From JBBQUN01 sp963717115 (lineage in GTDB: Bacteria; Actinomycetota; Acidimicrobiia; Acidimicrobiales; SZUA-35), in the NCBI GenBank assembly GCA_963717115.1, contig CAVQVO010000017.1:186001-250000 (forward strand): DNA of 64,000 bases, given 5' to 3'. The notes under the pieces are model-generated. The model was not told the DNA's origin. It worked only from the letters and a program-made list of their open reading frames with translations, and did not search any database. Both the position numbers and the translations under genes were made by a program. Shown here one piece after another: positions 49,061 through 59,853 of the stretch. Position 1 is the stretch's first letter; each line of letters begins with the position of its first letter.

Positions 49061-49738
49061 ATGAAGGTCGAGCCGTCCGACGAGCAACGTCGTCCACCCG
49101 ACGATGGTGTTCGCTTCGAGGGTCATCGGCTCGACGTCTGGGTGTCGTCCGACCATCGGTTCGGGCCGTTGGCCCTGAGCGCCGCCGTCACGGCCGAGCC
49201 GGGTGTGGGGGCATGCACCGTGACCGCCGTCGTGTTGGGCGAGCGAGCAGAACGCCGGGTGATGACCGAGGATCAGGTGACCCTGCCGAGCCGGGGGTGG
49301 GAACTCCGAGCCTCAGGGCTCTGGGTCGACCACGTCTGCGAGACTCCACTCGATCACTGGAGCTACGGGCTCGAGGCCTTCGCCTTGCGTCTCGACGATC
49401 CAGACGAACTCCTCGGAAGGGGACGCGGCGAACGGGTCCCGCTCGGTTGGGAACTCGAATTCGAGGCGCAGTCGCCGGCGGGGTGGGTCACCGATCAGGA
49501 GTACCGCCAGCTCGGACTGGTCCATGGCCTGCTCCTCGACGCCGAGGGTCGGTACGAGATCGAGGGGCGATCGGTCCGCACGCACTGGTGGGGTTCGAAT
49601 CCGCCGGATCGGATCGTGGTCGGCGAGGCCTCGGGACCGGTTCGCAGCGAGGTCTTCGTGCCGACGCGGGCCGGGACCTGGCGTCAGACCTTGTGGGGGG
49701 CGGGAGCGAGTTCGGTGCTGGTGTCGTCTTCGGCGTAG
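49061..49738 (+). CDS. Conserved-looking protein of unknown function
   Basis: A 225-residue soluble protein without signal or membrane segments, rich in beta-strand-like sequence (SSDHRFGPLALSAAVTAE; ERVPLGWELEFEAQSPAGWV) and Trp/Tyr. The segment ETPLDHWSYGLEAFALRLDD and a late THWWGSNPPDRIVV faintly recall lipocalin- or hydroxysteroid-binding-type families in mycobacteria and Acidimicrobiia, but I cannot name one. ATG at 49061 lies just past the tandem-repeat array. Its 3' end overlaps the convergent DUF368 gene by 55 bp. Confidence 0.6.
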   Translation: MKVEPSDEQRRPPDDGVRFEGHRLDVWVSSDHRFGPLALSAAVTAEPGVGACTVTAVVLGERAERRVMTEDQVTLPSRGWELRASGLWVDHVCETPLDHWSYGLEAFALRLDDPDELLGRGRGERVPLGWELEFEAQSPAGWVTDQEYRQLGLVHGLLLDAEGRYEIEGRSVRTHWWGSNPPDRIVVGEASGPVRSEVFVPTRAGTWRQTLWGAGASSVLVSSSA

Positions 49739-50607
49739 CGCACGATCACCAGGGTGATCAGCAGTGCGCCCAGGGCCAGGGCGAACGCACCGGCTCCCTG
49801 CCCGAGCGTCGGGAGCGCCATGTCGGTTCCCTTGACCACCTCGTCGGACTGGTCCGAAACGACCCCGACGCCGGCCGGCCACGGCCACAGGACGCGGAAC
49901 GATCCGAGCATCAGGCCGAGGAGCGCCGCCAGCACGGTCTGCTCGTGGTAGGCGAGCACCCAGTTGAGCAGGGACGAGAACAGGGCCAAGCCCACCACGG
50001 CACCGATGGCGAACACGAGCAGCTCGAGCGGAGCACCACCGATCACGGCGGCGTACATCCCCATCATCAACATGATGAACGAGCCCGAGATCCCGGGCAG
50101 GATCATGGCGCAGATGGCGATGCTCCCCGTGACGAGGAACATCCAGATCGCCGGGTCGGCGATGGCACCGGATTGGAAGCCGAGCAGGACGAACGTCGCG
50201 ACGGTGACGACGCCCAGGATCCCGAGCCGAAGCGGATCGCGGACACGGATCTCGCGCCAGACCAGGAGGCAACTGGCGAGCACGAGGCCGGTGAACACCG
50301 CGGCGGTGCCCTCGGCATGGTCGATCAGCAGCGTCTCCATCGGGTGACGGAGCAGCAGGAAGGCCGTCAGGACACCAGCGCCGAGCGGGAGGAGGAACAG
50401 CCAGTTCACGGCGACCAGGTCGTCGACGAATCCCTTGGGGTCACCCGTGACGAGGCGTTTGAGGGCGTGTGCTCCACCCCGCACGTTGGCGATCAGTTCC
50501 TTGTAGATGCCCAGGATGAGGGCGACGGTTCCACCGGAGACGCCGGGCACGATGTCGGCGGACCCCATGAAGAAGCCTCGGAGGTACTGCAGTGCGATCT
50601 TGCTCAC
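49684..50607 (-). CDS. DUF368 polyprenyl-phosphate transporter (PopT family)
   Basis: A 307-residue membrane protein with about eight helices. The DUF368 hallmark is at the start (GFFMGSADIVPGVSGGTVAL) and its internal counterpart at ICAMILPGISGSFIMLMMGM, reflecting the two-fold inverted repeat of the family. DUF368 proteins were recently assigned as translocases that return undecaprenyl phosphate to the inner face of the membrane for peptidoglycan and glycan synthesis. The GTG at 50607 begins the conserved MSKIALQYLRG start; TACCTT lies 8 nt before it. Confidence 0.92.
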   Translation of the reverse strand: MSKIALQYLRGFFMGSADIVPGVSGGTVALILGIYKELIANVRGGAHALKRLVTGDPKGFVDDLVAVNWLFLLPLGAGVLTAFLLLRHPMETLLIDHAEGTAAVFTGLVLASCLLVWREIRVRDPLRLGILGVVTVATFVLLGFQSGAIADPAIWMFLVTGSIAICAMILPGISGSFIMLMMGMYAAVIGGAPLELLVFAIGAVVGLALFSSLLNWVLAYHEQTVLAALLGLMLGSFRVLWPWPAGVGVVSDQSDEVVKGTDMALPTLGQGAGAFALALGALLITLVIVRYAEDDTSTELAPAPHKV

Positions 50608-50737
50608 GACGCACGAAGGTAACCGCCCGGGAACGCTCTGCGACGGCGACGAATCACCCAACACCCGGTGACGGTGGCAGGGTTGCATCGAGGGGACCGG
50701 GGTATGACGGTCCCGGCGTGGCCCGGATCCGAGGAAC

Positions 50738-53047
50738 GTGAGGACCGACATGGGAACGAACACCGACGAGCCGGGACGGCACGACGTCGACGCGCAGCCG
50801 CCGCTCGACGTGGCGGCGGGTCCCCCGGCGGTCGCCGTGACGATGGCGCGTGCCCTCGAGGCGATGGGTCCGGTGAGGACGGCGCGGACGTTGCTCGCCG
50901 TCAACCAGCCGGCGGGCTTCGACTGCCCGGGTTGCGCGTGGCCCGAGGCGGCACCGGCCGAACGCAAGCGGGCGGAGTTCTGCGAGAACGGGGCCAAGGC
51001 GATCGCCGAGGAGGCCACTCGGGACCGGGCCGATCGAGGGTTCTTCGCGGCGCACGACCTCGAGGACCTGCGGTCGCGATCGGACCACTGGTTGGGGCGG
51101 GCCGGACGACTGGTCGAACCGATGATCAAACGGGCAGGCGGTTCGCGATTCGAACCGACGACCTGGTCCGACGCCCTCGGCCACCTCGCCCGGTCGCTGT
51201 CGGAGCTGGAGCATCCCGATCGGGCGATCTTCTACACCTCGGGCCGGACGAGCAACGAGGCCGCCTGGCTCTACCAGCTCCTGGTCCGCAGCTTCGGGAC
51301 GAACAACCTGCCCGACTGTTCGAACATGTGCCACGAACCGACCAGTCGGGCGCTCGACCGGTCGATCGGGATCGGCAAGGGGAGTGTCCGGTTGACCGAC
51401 TTCTTCGAGACCGACGCCATCGTCATCGTCGGTCAGAATCCCGGCACGAACCATCCCCGCATGCTGTCGGCCCTGGAGAAGGCCAAGCAGAACGGGGCTG
51501 CGATCATCGCGGTGAACCCGCTCCCCGAAGCCGGACTCCTCCGTTTCGAGAATCCGCAGACGGTGCGGGGTTGGGTCGGCAGCGGAACCGGCCTGGCCGA
51601 TCTGCACCTGCCGATCCGCCTGGGTACCGATCAGGCGCTGTTCCAGCTCTGGTCGGCGTGGCTCCACGACCGGGACCGGGACCTGGCCTCGGGCGGAGCC
51701 ACGCTGGATCGGGCGTTCATCGACCGTCACACCTCGGGGTACGAGGAGCTGGCCGACCACCTGGCGTCGGTCGATCGCGACGCCCTGCTCGCCGCGACCG
51801 GTCTCGAACCCGATCTCGTCGCCCGGGCCTTCGAGGTGCTGGCGAAAGCCGATCGGCTCATCGTCTGCTGGGCGATGGGGGTCACCCAGCACGTCAATGG
51901 CGTCGACACCATCGACGAGATCGTCAACTTCGCCCTGCTCGGTGGGCACATCGGACGTCCCGGTGCCGGACTGTGCCCCGTGCGAGGCCACAGCAACGTC
52001 CAGGGAAACCGAACGGTCGGGATCTGGGAGCAGATCCAACCCGAGATGATCGACGCGCTCGAGCGGCGCTACGGGTTGACGCTCCCGAGAGAGCCGGGAC
52101 ACGACACGGTCGAGTCCATCCGGGCCCTGCGGGACGGCCGGGCGAGCGTCTTCGTCGGGCTGGGAGGCAACTTCGTCCGAGCCACACCCGACACCGAGGT
52201 CGTCGAGCGGGCCTTCGCCTCGTCGGATCTGGTCGTGAACGTCTCGACCAAGCTCAATCGGTCGCACCTCGCAACCGACGGAACGTCGATCATCCTGCCG
52301 GCGCTGGGCCGTACCGACCGCGATCGGCAGGGGGGACGAACGCAGTTCGTCACCGTCGAGGATTCGATGTCGATGGTCCATGCGTCGACCGGTGTGCTCG
52401 ACCCTCCCGGTCCACTGGTGCGAAGCGAGGTCGCCATCATCTGTGATCTGGCACTCGCGTTGCTCGGTTCCGACCATCCCGTGCCGTGGGCGTCGTTCCG
52501 CGATGACTACCGGTTGATCCGTGAGGCCATGGCGGCGACCGTCGACGGGTTCGCCGATTTCGAGCGACGGGTGAGCGCTCCCGGCGGGTTCGAGCTGCCT
52601 CATCCGCCACGCGATGGTCGACGATTCGGTACCGACGACGGGAAGGCACACTTCACCGTCACCCGGTTCGAACCGACGAACGCGTCTCTGGTCCTGCAGA
52701 CGATGCGCTCCCACGATCAGTACAACACCACGATCTACGGACACGACGACCGTTACCGGGGCCTCTCGGGCGACCGCCACGTGCTGCTCATCGGTGCGGT
52801 CGACCTCGCACGCCTCGGGTTTGCCGACGGGGATCGGGTCGACATCGTCACCGACCTGCCCGGACCCGAACGGCGGGTCCGTGACTATCGAGTCGTCGAG
52901 TACCCGACACCTCCGGGTTCGGCGGCCGCCTACTACCCCGAGACCAACGCGCTGGTTCCCCTCGATCATCACGACCCCGCCGTGGGAACCCCCGGATCGA
53001 AGTCGATCCCGATCCGACTCGAGCCGGCCGGCCACCGAAGCGGCTGA
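50738..53047 (+). CDS. FdhF/YdeP-family molybdopterin oxidoreductase
   Basis: A 769-residue protein of the molybdopterin oxidoreductase superfamily, matching the FdhF/YdeP subgroup. It has FDCPGCAWPE near the N-terminus, FYTSGRTSNEAAWLYQLLVR, NNLPDCSNMCHEP, VGQNPGTNHPRML, GHIGRPGAGLCPVRGHSNVQ and a C-terminal molydopterin-binding domain with HDQYNTTIYGHDDRYRG. Unlike true formate dehydrogenases it shows no N-terminal CxxCxxxC [4Fe-4S] motif of the NapA kind. The physiological substrate of the subgroup is unknown; YdeP is linked to acid resistance in E. coli. The start may be GTG 50738 or ATG 50750. A hairpin follows the stop. Confidence 0.88.
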   Translation: MRTDMGTNTDEPGRHDVDAQPPLDVAAGPPAVAVTMARALEAMGPVRTARTLLAVNQPAGFDCPGCAWPEAAPAERKRAEFCENGAKAIAEEATRDRADRGFFAAHDLEDLRSRSDHWLGRAGRLVEPMIKRAGGSRFEPTTWSDALGHLARSLSELEHPDRAIFYTSGRTSNEAAWLYQLLVRSFGTNNLPDCSNMCHEPTSRALDRSIGIGKGSVRLTDFFETDAIVIVGQNPGTNHPRMLSALEKAKQNGAAIIAVNPLPEAGLLRFENPQTVRGWVGSGTGLADLHLPIRLGTDQALFQLWSAWLHDRDRDLASGGATLDRAFIDRHTSGYEELADHLASVDRDALLAATGLEPDLVARAFEVLAKADRLIVCWAMGVTQHVNGVDTIDEIVNFALLGGHIGRPGAGLCPVRGHSNVQGNRTVGIWEQIQPEMIDALERRYGLTLPREPGHDTVESIRALRDGRASVFVGLGGNFVRATPDTEVVERAFASSDLVVNVSTKLNRSHLATDGTSIILPALGRTDRDRQGGRTQFVTVEDSMSMVHASTGVLDPPGPLVRSEVAIICDLALALLGSDHPVPWASFRDDYRLIREAMAATVDGFADFERRVSAPGGFELPHPPRDGRRFGTDDGKAHFTVTRFEPTNASLVLQTMRSHDQYNTTIYGHDDRYRGLSGDRHVLLIGAVDLARLGFADGDRVDIVTDLPGPERRVRDYRVVEYPTPPGSAAAYYPETNALVPLDHHDPAVGTPGSKSIPIRLEPAGHRSG

Positions 53048-53063
53048 GGTCACCGGACGCGGA

Positions 53064-53095
53064 CGGACCCACGACTCCGAGGAGTCATGGGTCCG
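53064..53095 (+). terminator. Terminator hairpin after the molybdoenzyme gene
   Basis: Arms CGGACCCACGACTCC and GGAGTCATGGGTCCG, 15 bp with one G-T pair, start 16 nt past the stop and also lie just beyond the end of the 24-residue gene on the other strand. Confidence 0.8.
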
Positions 53096-53113
53096 TTCGG
53101 GAGTCTCGGGAGA

Positions 53114-53188
53114 TCAGACGCGCTTGGCGAGATAGATGATCGCAAGGATCACGAGAATGGTGACGAGGATTCCTCCGCCATAGTACAT
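53114..53188 (-). CDS. 24-residue membrane peptide
   Basis: A small ORF with an excellent AGGGAGG site 5 nt before ATG. The product is MYYGGG, a hydrophobic stretch ILVTILVILAIIYL and a basic tail AKRV: a single membrane helix with positive-inside orientation signal. It lies 43 bp downstream of the DUF2383 gene on the same strand and just before a shared terminator, so both are probably one sigma-B-like transcript. Small hydrophobic peptides of this kind occur among stress-induced proteins; no function can be assigned from sequence. Confidence 0.7.
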   Translation of the reverse strand: MYYGGGILVTILVILAIIYLAKRV

Positions 53189-53231
53189 GACTGCCTCCCT
53201 TCCGATTCGTGGTGTCGATTCGGGTGTGCGA

Positions 53232-53684
53232 TCAGCTGACCGCGTCGCGCAGGGACGCGACATCGGCGGCTGCGGACTTGATCACGAGGTACTGACGCTC
53301 GACGGTGTTGCGCAGGTCGATCGAGAGGTCGGCCTCGAGCGCCTTCTCGTACTCGCCGACGGCGTGGTTCTCGCCGGTGACGGCCGCGTCGAGCACGCTC
53401 TTGGGCGAGGACCCGGTGACGGCATCCTTGAGGTTGATCCAGCCCCGATGCACCGTGCCGGCGAACGAGCCCTGCTCGTCGATGTCGTCGCCGTAGGCGG
53501 CGGCCATGCGCTCGAGTTCCTGGGAGAAAGCGGCACGCTGGGCCGAGAGGTCGGCGAACCTGGGGGCCCACTCGGAGCGATCGGAGTCCGTCAGCTTGTC
53601 GGCGACTTCGGCAAAACCCTTCTTGCCGTCCTCGAGCGTCTGGATCAGATCGGTGGTCACCTTGCGGTCGGTTGATTGGCTCAT
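53232..53684 (-). CDS. DUF2383/PA2169-family four-helix-bundle protein
   Basis: A 150-residue helical protein. The pattern (VTTDLIQTLEDGKKGFAEVA, RAAFSQELERMAAAYGDDID, AGTVHRGWINLKDAVTG, ENHAVGEYEKALE) matches the ferritin-like DUF2383 family, whose members are often stress-induced and in spore formers act in sporulation. The ATG at 53684 has an AGGAG site. Upstream is the best GTTT-N15-GGGTA match in the window, so it is a good candidate member of the SigF/SigB regulon. It is followed by the 24-residue membrane peptide gene. Confidence 0.82.
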   Translation of the reverse strand: MSQSTDRKVTTDLIQTLEDGKKGFAEVADKLTDSDRSEWAPRFADLSAQRAAFSQELERMAAAYGDDIDEQGSFAGTVHRGWINLKDAVTGSSPKSVLDAAVTGENHAVGEYEKALEADLSIDLRNTVERQYLVIKSAAADVASLRDAVS

Positions 53685-53745
53685 GGTCACTCCTGCCGGA
53701 CGGTTGGGTGAGGGCGCTCGGGGAGCAGGGTCCGGTAGGGGCGCA

Positions 53746-53770
53746 CTACCCGCCGTCCGGATCGCCAAAC
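53746..53770 (-). promoter_or_regulatory. Sigma-B/SigF-type promoter of the DUF2383 operon
   Basis: Minus-strand GTTT (53770-53767), 15-nt spacer, GGGTAG (53751-53746): a full match to the GTTT-N14/16-GGGTA consensus, 62 bp before the ATG at 53684. Confidence 0.7.
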
Positions 53771-53802
53771 ACCGGCACCGTCCACCGCTGCGCCGAAAAC
53801 GA

Positions 53803-53831
53803 ACCGATCCCCCGCCGGGCGGGGGATCGGT
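53803..53831 (-). terminator. Terminator of the sdhCAB operon
   Basis: Near-perfect hairpin ACCGATCCCCCGCC / GGCGGGGGATCGGT, 54 nt past the sdhB stop on the minus strand, followed by TCGTTTTC, so it has a short U-run. Confidence 0.85.
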
Positions 53832-53885
53832 CGATCGTCGTTGGTTCCTGCGGTCTCGAGCGGGGTCGAGCGCCGAGGGGACGGG

Positions 53886-54659
53886 TCAGCGCTGGCTGGC
53901 CAGTTTGCGGTTCACCCGCTTGGACTTGATGTAGTCCCGGTTCATGTAGGCGATGAAGTCGAGGCTGATCTCCTTGGGGCAGGCATCGGCGCATTCACCA
54001 TGGTTGGTGCACGATCCGAAGAACTGTTCCATGGTCTCGACCATGGCCTCGGTGCGACGGAATCGCTCGGGCTGTCCCTGGGGCAACGAGTTGAGGTGCC
54101 AGATCTTGGCCGAGGTGAACAGCTGCCCGGCCGAGTTGGGGCAGGCGGCGATGCAGGCCCCGCAGCCGATGCAGGCGGCGGCGTCCATCGAGGAGTCGGC
54201 CACCTCCTTCGGGATCGGGGTCTCGTTGGCGTCGGGAGCCGTACCGGTCGGGGCGCTGATGTAGCCGCCCGCCTCGATGATCCGGTCCATCGCCGAACGG
54301 TCGACGATGAGATCGCGCAACACGGGGAACGCCGCCGCCCGCCACGGTTCGATCACGATCGTGTCGCCGTCGTTGAACTTGCGCATGTGCAGCTGGCAGG
54401 TGGCGGTCGCCCGCTCGTGGCCGTGGGCCCGACCGTTGATCATCACCCCGCAGGTGCCGCAGATGCCTTCACGGCAGTCGTGCGGGAACTCGATCGGGAC
54501 GTCGCCCTTCTCGATGAGGCGCTCGTTGACGATGTCGAGCATCTCGAGGAACGAGGCGTCGTCGGGGATGCCGTTGGCCTCGTAGGTGGCGAAGGCCCCC
54601 TTGGCTCCGGGGCCGTCCTGGCGCCAGATCTGGAGGTGCAGGTTCAGGTGCTTGGTCAT
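53886..54659 (-). CDS. sdhB: Succinate dehydrogenase/fumarate reductase iron-sulfur subunit
   Basis: A 257-residue subunit. The [2Fe-2S] ligands are in HDCREGICGTCGVMINGRAH and the following TCQL; the C-terminal clusters are in CIGCGACIAACPNSAG and CTNHGECADACPKEIS. It passes electrons from the flavoprotein to the quinone site. The ATG at 54659 gives the family N-terminus (LNLHLQIWRQDG). It is 19 bp downstream of sdhA, third gene of a C-A-B operon. Confidence 0.96.
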   Translation of the reverse strand: MTKHLNLHLQIWRQDGPGAKGAFATYEANGIPDDASFLEMLDIVNERLIEKGDVPIEFPHDCREGICGTCGVMINGRAHGHERATATCQLHMRKFNDGDTIVIEPWRAAAFPVLRDLIVDRSAMDRIIEAGGYISAPTGTAPDANETPIPKEVADSSMDAAACIGCGACIAACPNSAGQLFTSAKIWHLNSLPQGQPERFRRTEAMVETMEQFFGSCTNHGECADACPKEISLDFIAYMNRDYIKSKRVNRKLASQR

Positions 54660-54678
54660 GGTGTCGGTCTCTCCGGCC

Positions 54679-56595
<1,917 letters not shown>

Positions 56596-56607
56596 CGGTG
56601 GAGTCTC

Positions 56608-57408
56608 CTACTTCACGTCGACGAGGCCGGACAGGACAGCGATCGGGAAGCTCACGTTCCCGACGAGGATCAGCAGCGCCATGCCACTGGCGAAGTACCG
56701 GCGGAGGTTGTTCCACCGGGGATTGTTGATCCCGAGGCTCTGGAACATGCTCCAGAGGCCGTGGTAGAGGTGCGCGGCGAGCAGCACGTTGGCGACGATG
56801 TAGAACACGGCGACGACCGGGTTCGACAACGAGCCGACGACGTTCTCGTAGACGTGACCACGCTCCCATTCGTACCCGGGAATCACGCCCCAGGTGAGAT
56901 CGGCCAGATGGAAGAAGATGTAGACGAGGACGATGATGCCGCTGACGCGCATCGTGCGGGAGGCGAAGTTCGCGGCGATGAAGTCGCGCTTGGACTGGTA
57001 GGGGTTGTTCGACTCCAGGTTCATCCTGGTCAACTGCACGGCCGACAGGACGTGGAGGAGGCCGGCGCCGATGAGGCCGATCCGCAGCAGCCACAGGGTG
57101 TAGGTGCGGGGCAGGATCGGGACCAACAGCTCGCGGAGGAACTCCGAGTAGATGTCGATGTCGTACTCCATCGCCCCGTTGTGCTCGATCTGGCCGATGT
57201 AGAGCTTCAGGTTGCCGATCATGTGGACCAGCACGAAACCGAACAGCATCAGCCCGGTGATCGCCATGACCCACTTCTTGCCGACGGCGGTCTGGTAGAG
57301 GTTGAGCGGGAAGGGCAGCTCTCTCGGCTTCTTCCGGATCGGCTGGGAACCTCGGGGTGACGCCGATGTCGGATTCGAGGACTTCGGGTCGAGGGTCGGT
57401 GTGGCCAC
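56608..57408 (-). CDS. sdhC: Succinate dehydrogenase cytochrome b subunit (B-type, five helices)
   Basis: A 266-residue membrane anchor. After a ~45-residue cytoplasmic N-terminus there are five helices, with putative haem-ligand His in FVLVHMIGNLK, GAGLLHVLSAVQL, YIFFHLADLTWG and LLAAHLYHGLWSMFQSLG. This is the diheme single-subunit cytochrome b of B-type succinate:menaquinone reductases. The GTG at 57408 has a GGAGG site. sdhA starts 12 bp after it. The 180 bp to the next gene hold the probable operon promoter, which I could not define. Confidence 0.95.
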   Translation of the reverse strand: MATPTLDPKSSNPTSASPRGSQPIRKKPRELPFPLNLYQTAVGKKWVMAITGLMLFGFVLVHMIGNLKLYIGQIEHNGAMEYDIDIYSEFLRELLVPILPRTYTLWLLRIGLIGAGLLHVLSAVQLTRMNLESNNPYQSKRDFIAANFASRTMRVSGIIVLVYIFFHLADLTWGVIPGYEWERGHVYENVVGSLSNPVVAVFYIVANVLLAAHLYHGLWSMFQSLGINNPRWNNLRRYFASGMALLILVGNVSFPIAVLSGLVDVK

Positions 57409-57588
57409 CGTGTACCTCCGCTAGTGGGCGTGTGGACCGGGCGCCGACGCACGGCACCGGCGAGCCCGGTCATCGAGTGCTCACCGGGCCCGGGAAACCG
57501 TAGCCGCGCCCCGCCTCCGAAACCCAACCTGCCCGAAACCCGACCGGGGGCATTCCGGACCGGGTCGGCGCCGGGCGGTGGTTCGCTG

Positions 57589-59721
57589 TCAGTGACGGAC
57601 GGTGGATCGGGTACTGGCCTCCGACGGTGGGATGACCACGGTGTAGTAGCGGTTGGTCGCCGCCCGGTCGGGCCCGAGCAGGCTGAGGTCGATCACCAGC
57701 TGACCGTTGCGGTCGGGGACGTCGAACTCGACGGTTCCGACGTGCTGGCACGAATCGGCTTCGATGGTGCCGCGCCAGGTCTGGGAGTGCATCCAGGAGT
57801 CGAGTGTGGCGGTGGCGGTCACGGTGACGTCGTCGAGCGTGGTGCGTAGGTCGCTGACCGCGTGGATCGCGAGCGACAGGTGCACACCGGCCGAGGTCAC
57901 CGCCGGTGGGGTGTCGGCGATGATGGCCACCGGTCGACAGGCGTCGAGGACGGCGTCGAAAGCCGGCTTGCGGTGCCGTTCGAAGTCGAGGATCCCGAAG
58001 CCCCCATCGGGGTCGGGGTCGATCAGCGCCATCATGCAGAATCCCCCGGACGGGGTGTACTTCAGCCGTCGGATGGTCTCGATCTGGAAGCGCAGCAATT
58101 CGGCCTGGTAGGCCCGGGTGGCCTGCGCCCAGCTCTCGCCGTCGGCGTAGGCCCGCCTCGGGACGTAGCGGTCGAAGGCCCCGACCTGTGCGGTCGGGAA
58201 CTCGGGTGCCGACTCGTACCAGTCGCGGACGGCGACCGATTGGGCTCCGAATCCGCCGAGGAAGGCTGCGAGGCGAGGCCATTGGCGGACGAGGTGGGGG
58301 AGGTCCTCGAACGTCCCCGAGTGCCATCCGAGCCAGAGATGGGGATCGGAGGCCGACAGGTCGGTGAGCAGCGGGAGACTGCCCGATCGGGTGATGACCG
58401 ATCGCGAGGGGTCGGCCGACTTGATCTCGCGGCGCAGCAGCGGGTCGAGGACCGACCGATTCCAGCTCGGGAAGAGATGGCGGCCCAACCGTCGAGCGGT
58501 CGGGGGTTCGACGTGGGCGTCGGGTTCGGGCAGGGGCGGCCCGTTCGGTTCGTCGTGGGCGCACCACACGGCGACGCTCGGATGGTGACCGAGATGGTCG
58601 ACGACGTCACGAGCGATGCGGCGGGCCAGCTTGCGGGTCGAGGTGGCGTAGCCGCCGACCAGCGGCAGGTCCTGCCACAGCAACAGGCCCTGTCGATCGG
58701 CGGCTTCGTAGAGCTCGGGCCGGGCGACGTGGCCGTGGACCCGGACGAGGTCGAGCCCGGCGTCGTGGACCGAACGCAGGTCGTCGGCGATCACCGACGT
58801 GTCGAGGGAGCCGAGGAAACGGCCCTGGGGCCCGAGGCTGATCCCCTTGACGAACAGTCGCTCGCCGTTGACCCGCCAGATCATGTTGTTCACCGACACC
58901 CGACGCAGGCCCGTTCGCCAATGGCGGCGATCGCTCACCTCGCCGTCGACGGTCCGCACGGCGACACCCAGCTCGTAGAGCGGTTGGTTGCCGAGGGTGG
59001 AGGGCCACCACAGCGCCGGTTGGTCGATCTCGATGGTCCATTCGAGCCGGTTCTCGCCGCCGGCCAGCGTGTGGACCGCAGAGCCCCCGCCGGCGGCCTC
59101 GCCGTCGGGCCCGGTGACCGAGGAGTCGATGCGGATGTCGTCGGCGGTGAGGGCATCGAGGACCACGCGGACCCGCAGGACGGCCCGCTTGGCCGTCGCC
59201 TCGGTGCAGATCACCCGGGCGAAGCGGATCGCCACCGGTCCGGTTCGTTCGACCCGGACGGGCTTCCAGATGCCGCCCGGCGAACCGGTCGGGGCGAGCG
59301 GACCCGACTGGAGCGATCCGGTCAGCGTCCGCTTGGCGTTGCTGTCGCCCTGGTCGGGGCAGGAGACCTCGATGGCGAGGAGGTGCTCGGTCCGCTCGGC
59401 GAGCGTGTCGGTGATCTCGAACTGGTGGGGCACGAAGTAGCCCAACGTGTCGCCGACGAAGTGGCCGTCCAGCCAGATCTCGGATTGGGCGAGGACCCCC
59501 TCGAGCGTCAGCCACGCCCGTTTGCCGGCGGGGATCGGCTGGTGCTCGAATCGACGCCGGTAGAGGAGGGGCCCGGTGGCGTGGGCGAACCGGGGGGTCT
59601 GGCCCCAGTGCCCGGGGACCTCGACCGGGTGCCAACCCGAATCGTCGAGGTCGGGGTCGGCGCCCGACCGGTTCAGTTCGGCGTCGAGCGGCGCCGCCCG
59701 CCACGACCCAGAGAGATCCAC
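57589..59721 (-). CDS. Glycoside hydrolase family 2-like protein lacking the usual nucleophile
   Basis: A 710-residue protein with GH2 architecture: sugar-binding jelly roll (DLSGSWRAAPLDAEL; WHPVEVPGHWGQTP; LEGVLAQSEIWLDGHFVG), an Ig-like domain (ALWWPSTLGNQPLYELGV) and a TIM barrel (VKGISLGPQGRFLGSLDTSV; DLVRVHGHVARPELYEAAD). The acid/base position reads AVWCAHDEPNG where beta-mannosidases have NE. The nucleophile position, SEFGxQS in mannosidases, reads FLGGFGAQSVAV here, so Glu is replaced by Gly. It may be inactive, use a different residue, or act as a binding protein. No signal peptide. GTG at 59721 follows TACTGT by 7 nt. Confidence 0.8.
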   Translation of the reverse strand: MDLSGSWRAAPLDAELNRSGADPDLDDSGWHPVEVPGHWGQTPRFAHATGPLLYRRRFEHQPIPAGKRAWLTLEGVLAQSEIWLDGHFVGDTLGYFVPHQFEITDTLAERTEHLLAIEVSCPDQGDSNAKRTLTGSLQSGPLAPTGSPGGIWKPVRVERTGPVAIRFARVICTEATAKRAVLRVRVVLDALTADDIRIDSSVTGPDGEAAGGGSAVHTLAGGENRLEWTIEIDQPALWWPSTLGNQPLYELGVAVRTVDGEVSDRRHWRTGLRRVSVNNMIWRVNGERLFVKGISLGPQGRFLGSLDTSVIADDLRSVHDAGLDLVRVHGHVARPELYEAADRQGLLLWQDLPLVGGYATSTRKLARRIARDVVDHLGHHPSVAVWCAHDEPNGPPLPEPDAHVEPPTARRLGRHLFPSWNRSVLDPLLRREIKSADPSRSVITRSGSLPLLTDLSASDPHLWLGWHSGTFEDLPHLVRQWPRLAAFLGGFGAQSVAVRDWYESAPEFPTAQVGAFDRYVPRRAYADGESWAQATRAYQAELLRFQIETIRRLKYTPSGGFCMMALIDPDPDGGFGILDFERHRKPAFDAVLDACRPVAIIADTPPAVTSAGVHLSLAIHAVSDLRTTLDDVTVTATATLDSWMHSQTWRGTIEADSCQHVGTVEFDVPDRNGQLVIDLSLLGPDRAATNRYYTVVIPPSEASTRSTVRH

Positions 59722-59728
59722 GGGAGCG

Positions 59729-59734
59729 ACAGTA
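59729..59734 (-). promoter_or_regulatory. -10 element (TACTGT) for leaderless GH2-like transcript
   Basis: Minus-strand TACTGT ends 7 nt before the GTG at 59721. Confidence 0.45.
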
Positions 59735-59840
59735 GCCGAGGAGGCGACCGGGAGAGCCGCCCCCGTTCGCCCGGGTGCTGTCCCCGTCCGGCCGCCGGAA
59801 TGCCGGAGCGCCCGGCATGACGCTCGACGCCACCGGCGTC

Positions 59841-59846
59841 TAGGGT
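59841..59846 (+). promoter_or_regulatory. -10 element (TAGGGT) for leaderless MoxR-type transcript
   Basis: TAGGGT ends 7 nt before the GTG at 59854. Confidence 0.45.
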
Positions 59847-59853
59847 CGGCGCC

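Noticed and set aside
52557..52600. Apparent fourth copy of the 48-bp repeat (GATTTCGAGCG ... GTGAGCGC)
   Set aside because: Only the left half is similar, the right arm is absent, and it encodes conserved residues of the molybdoenzyme.
50654..53053. A 799-codon minus-strand frame over the molybdoenzyme gene
   Set aside because: Shadow frame; no domain and no ribosome-binding site, opposite to a clear FdhF-like coding sequence.
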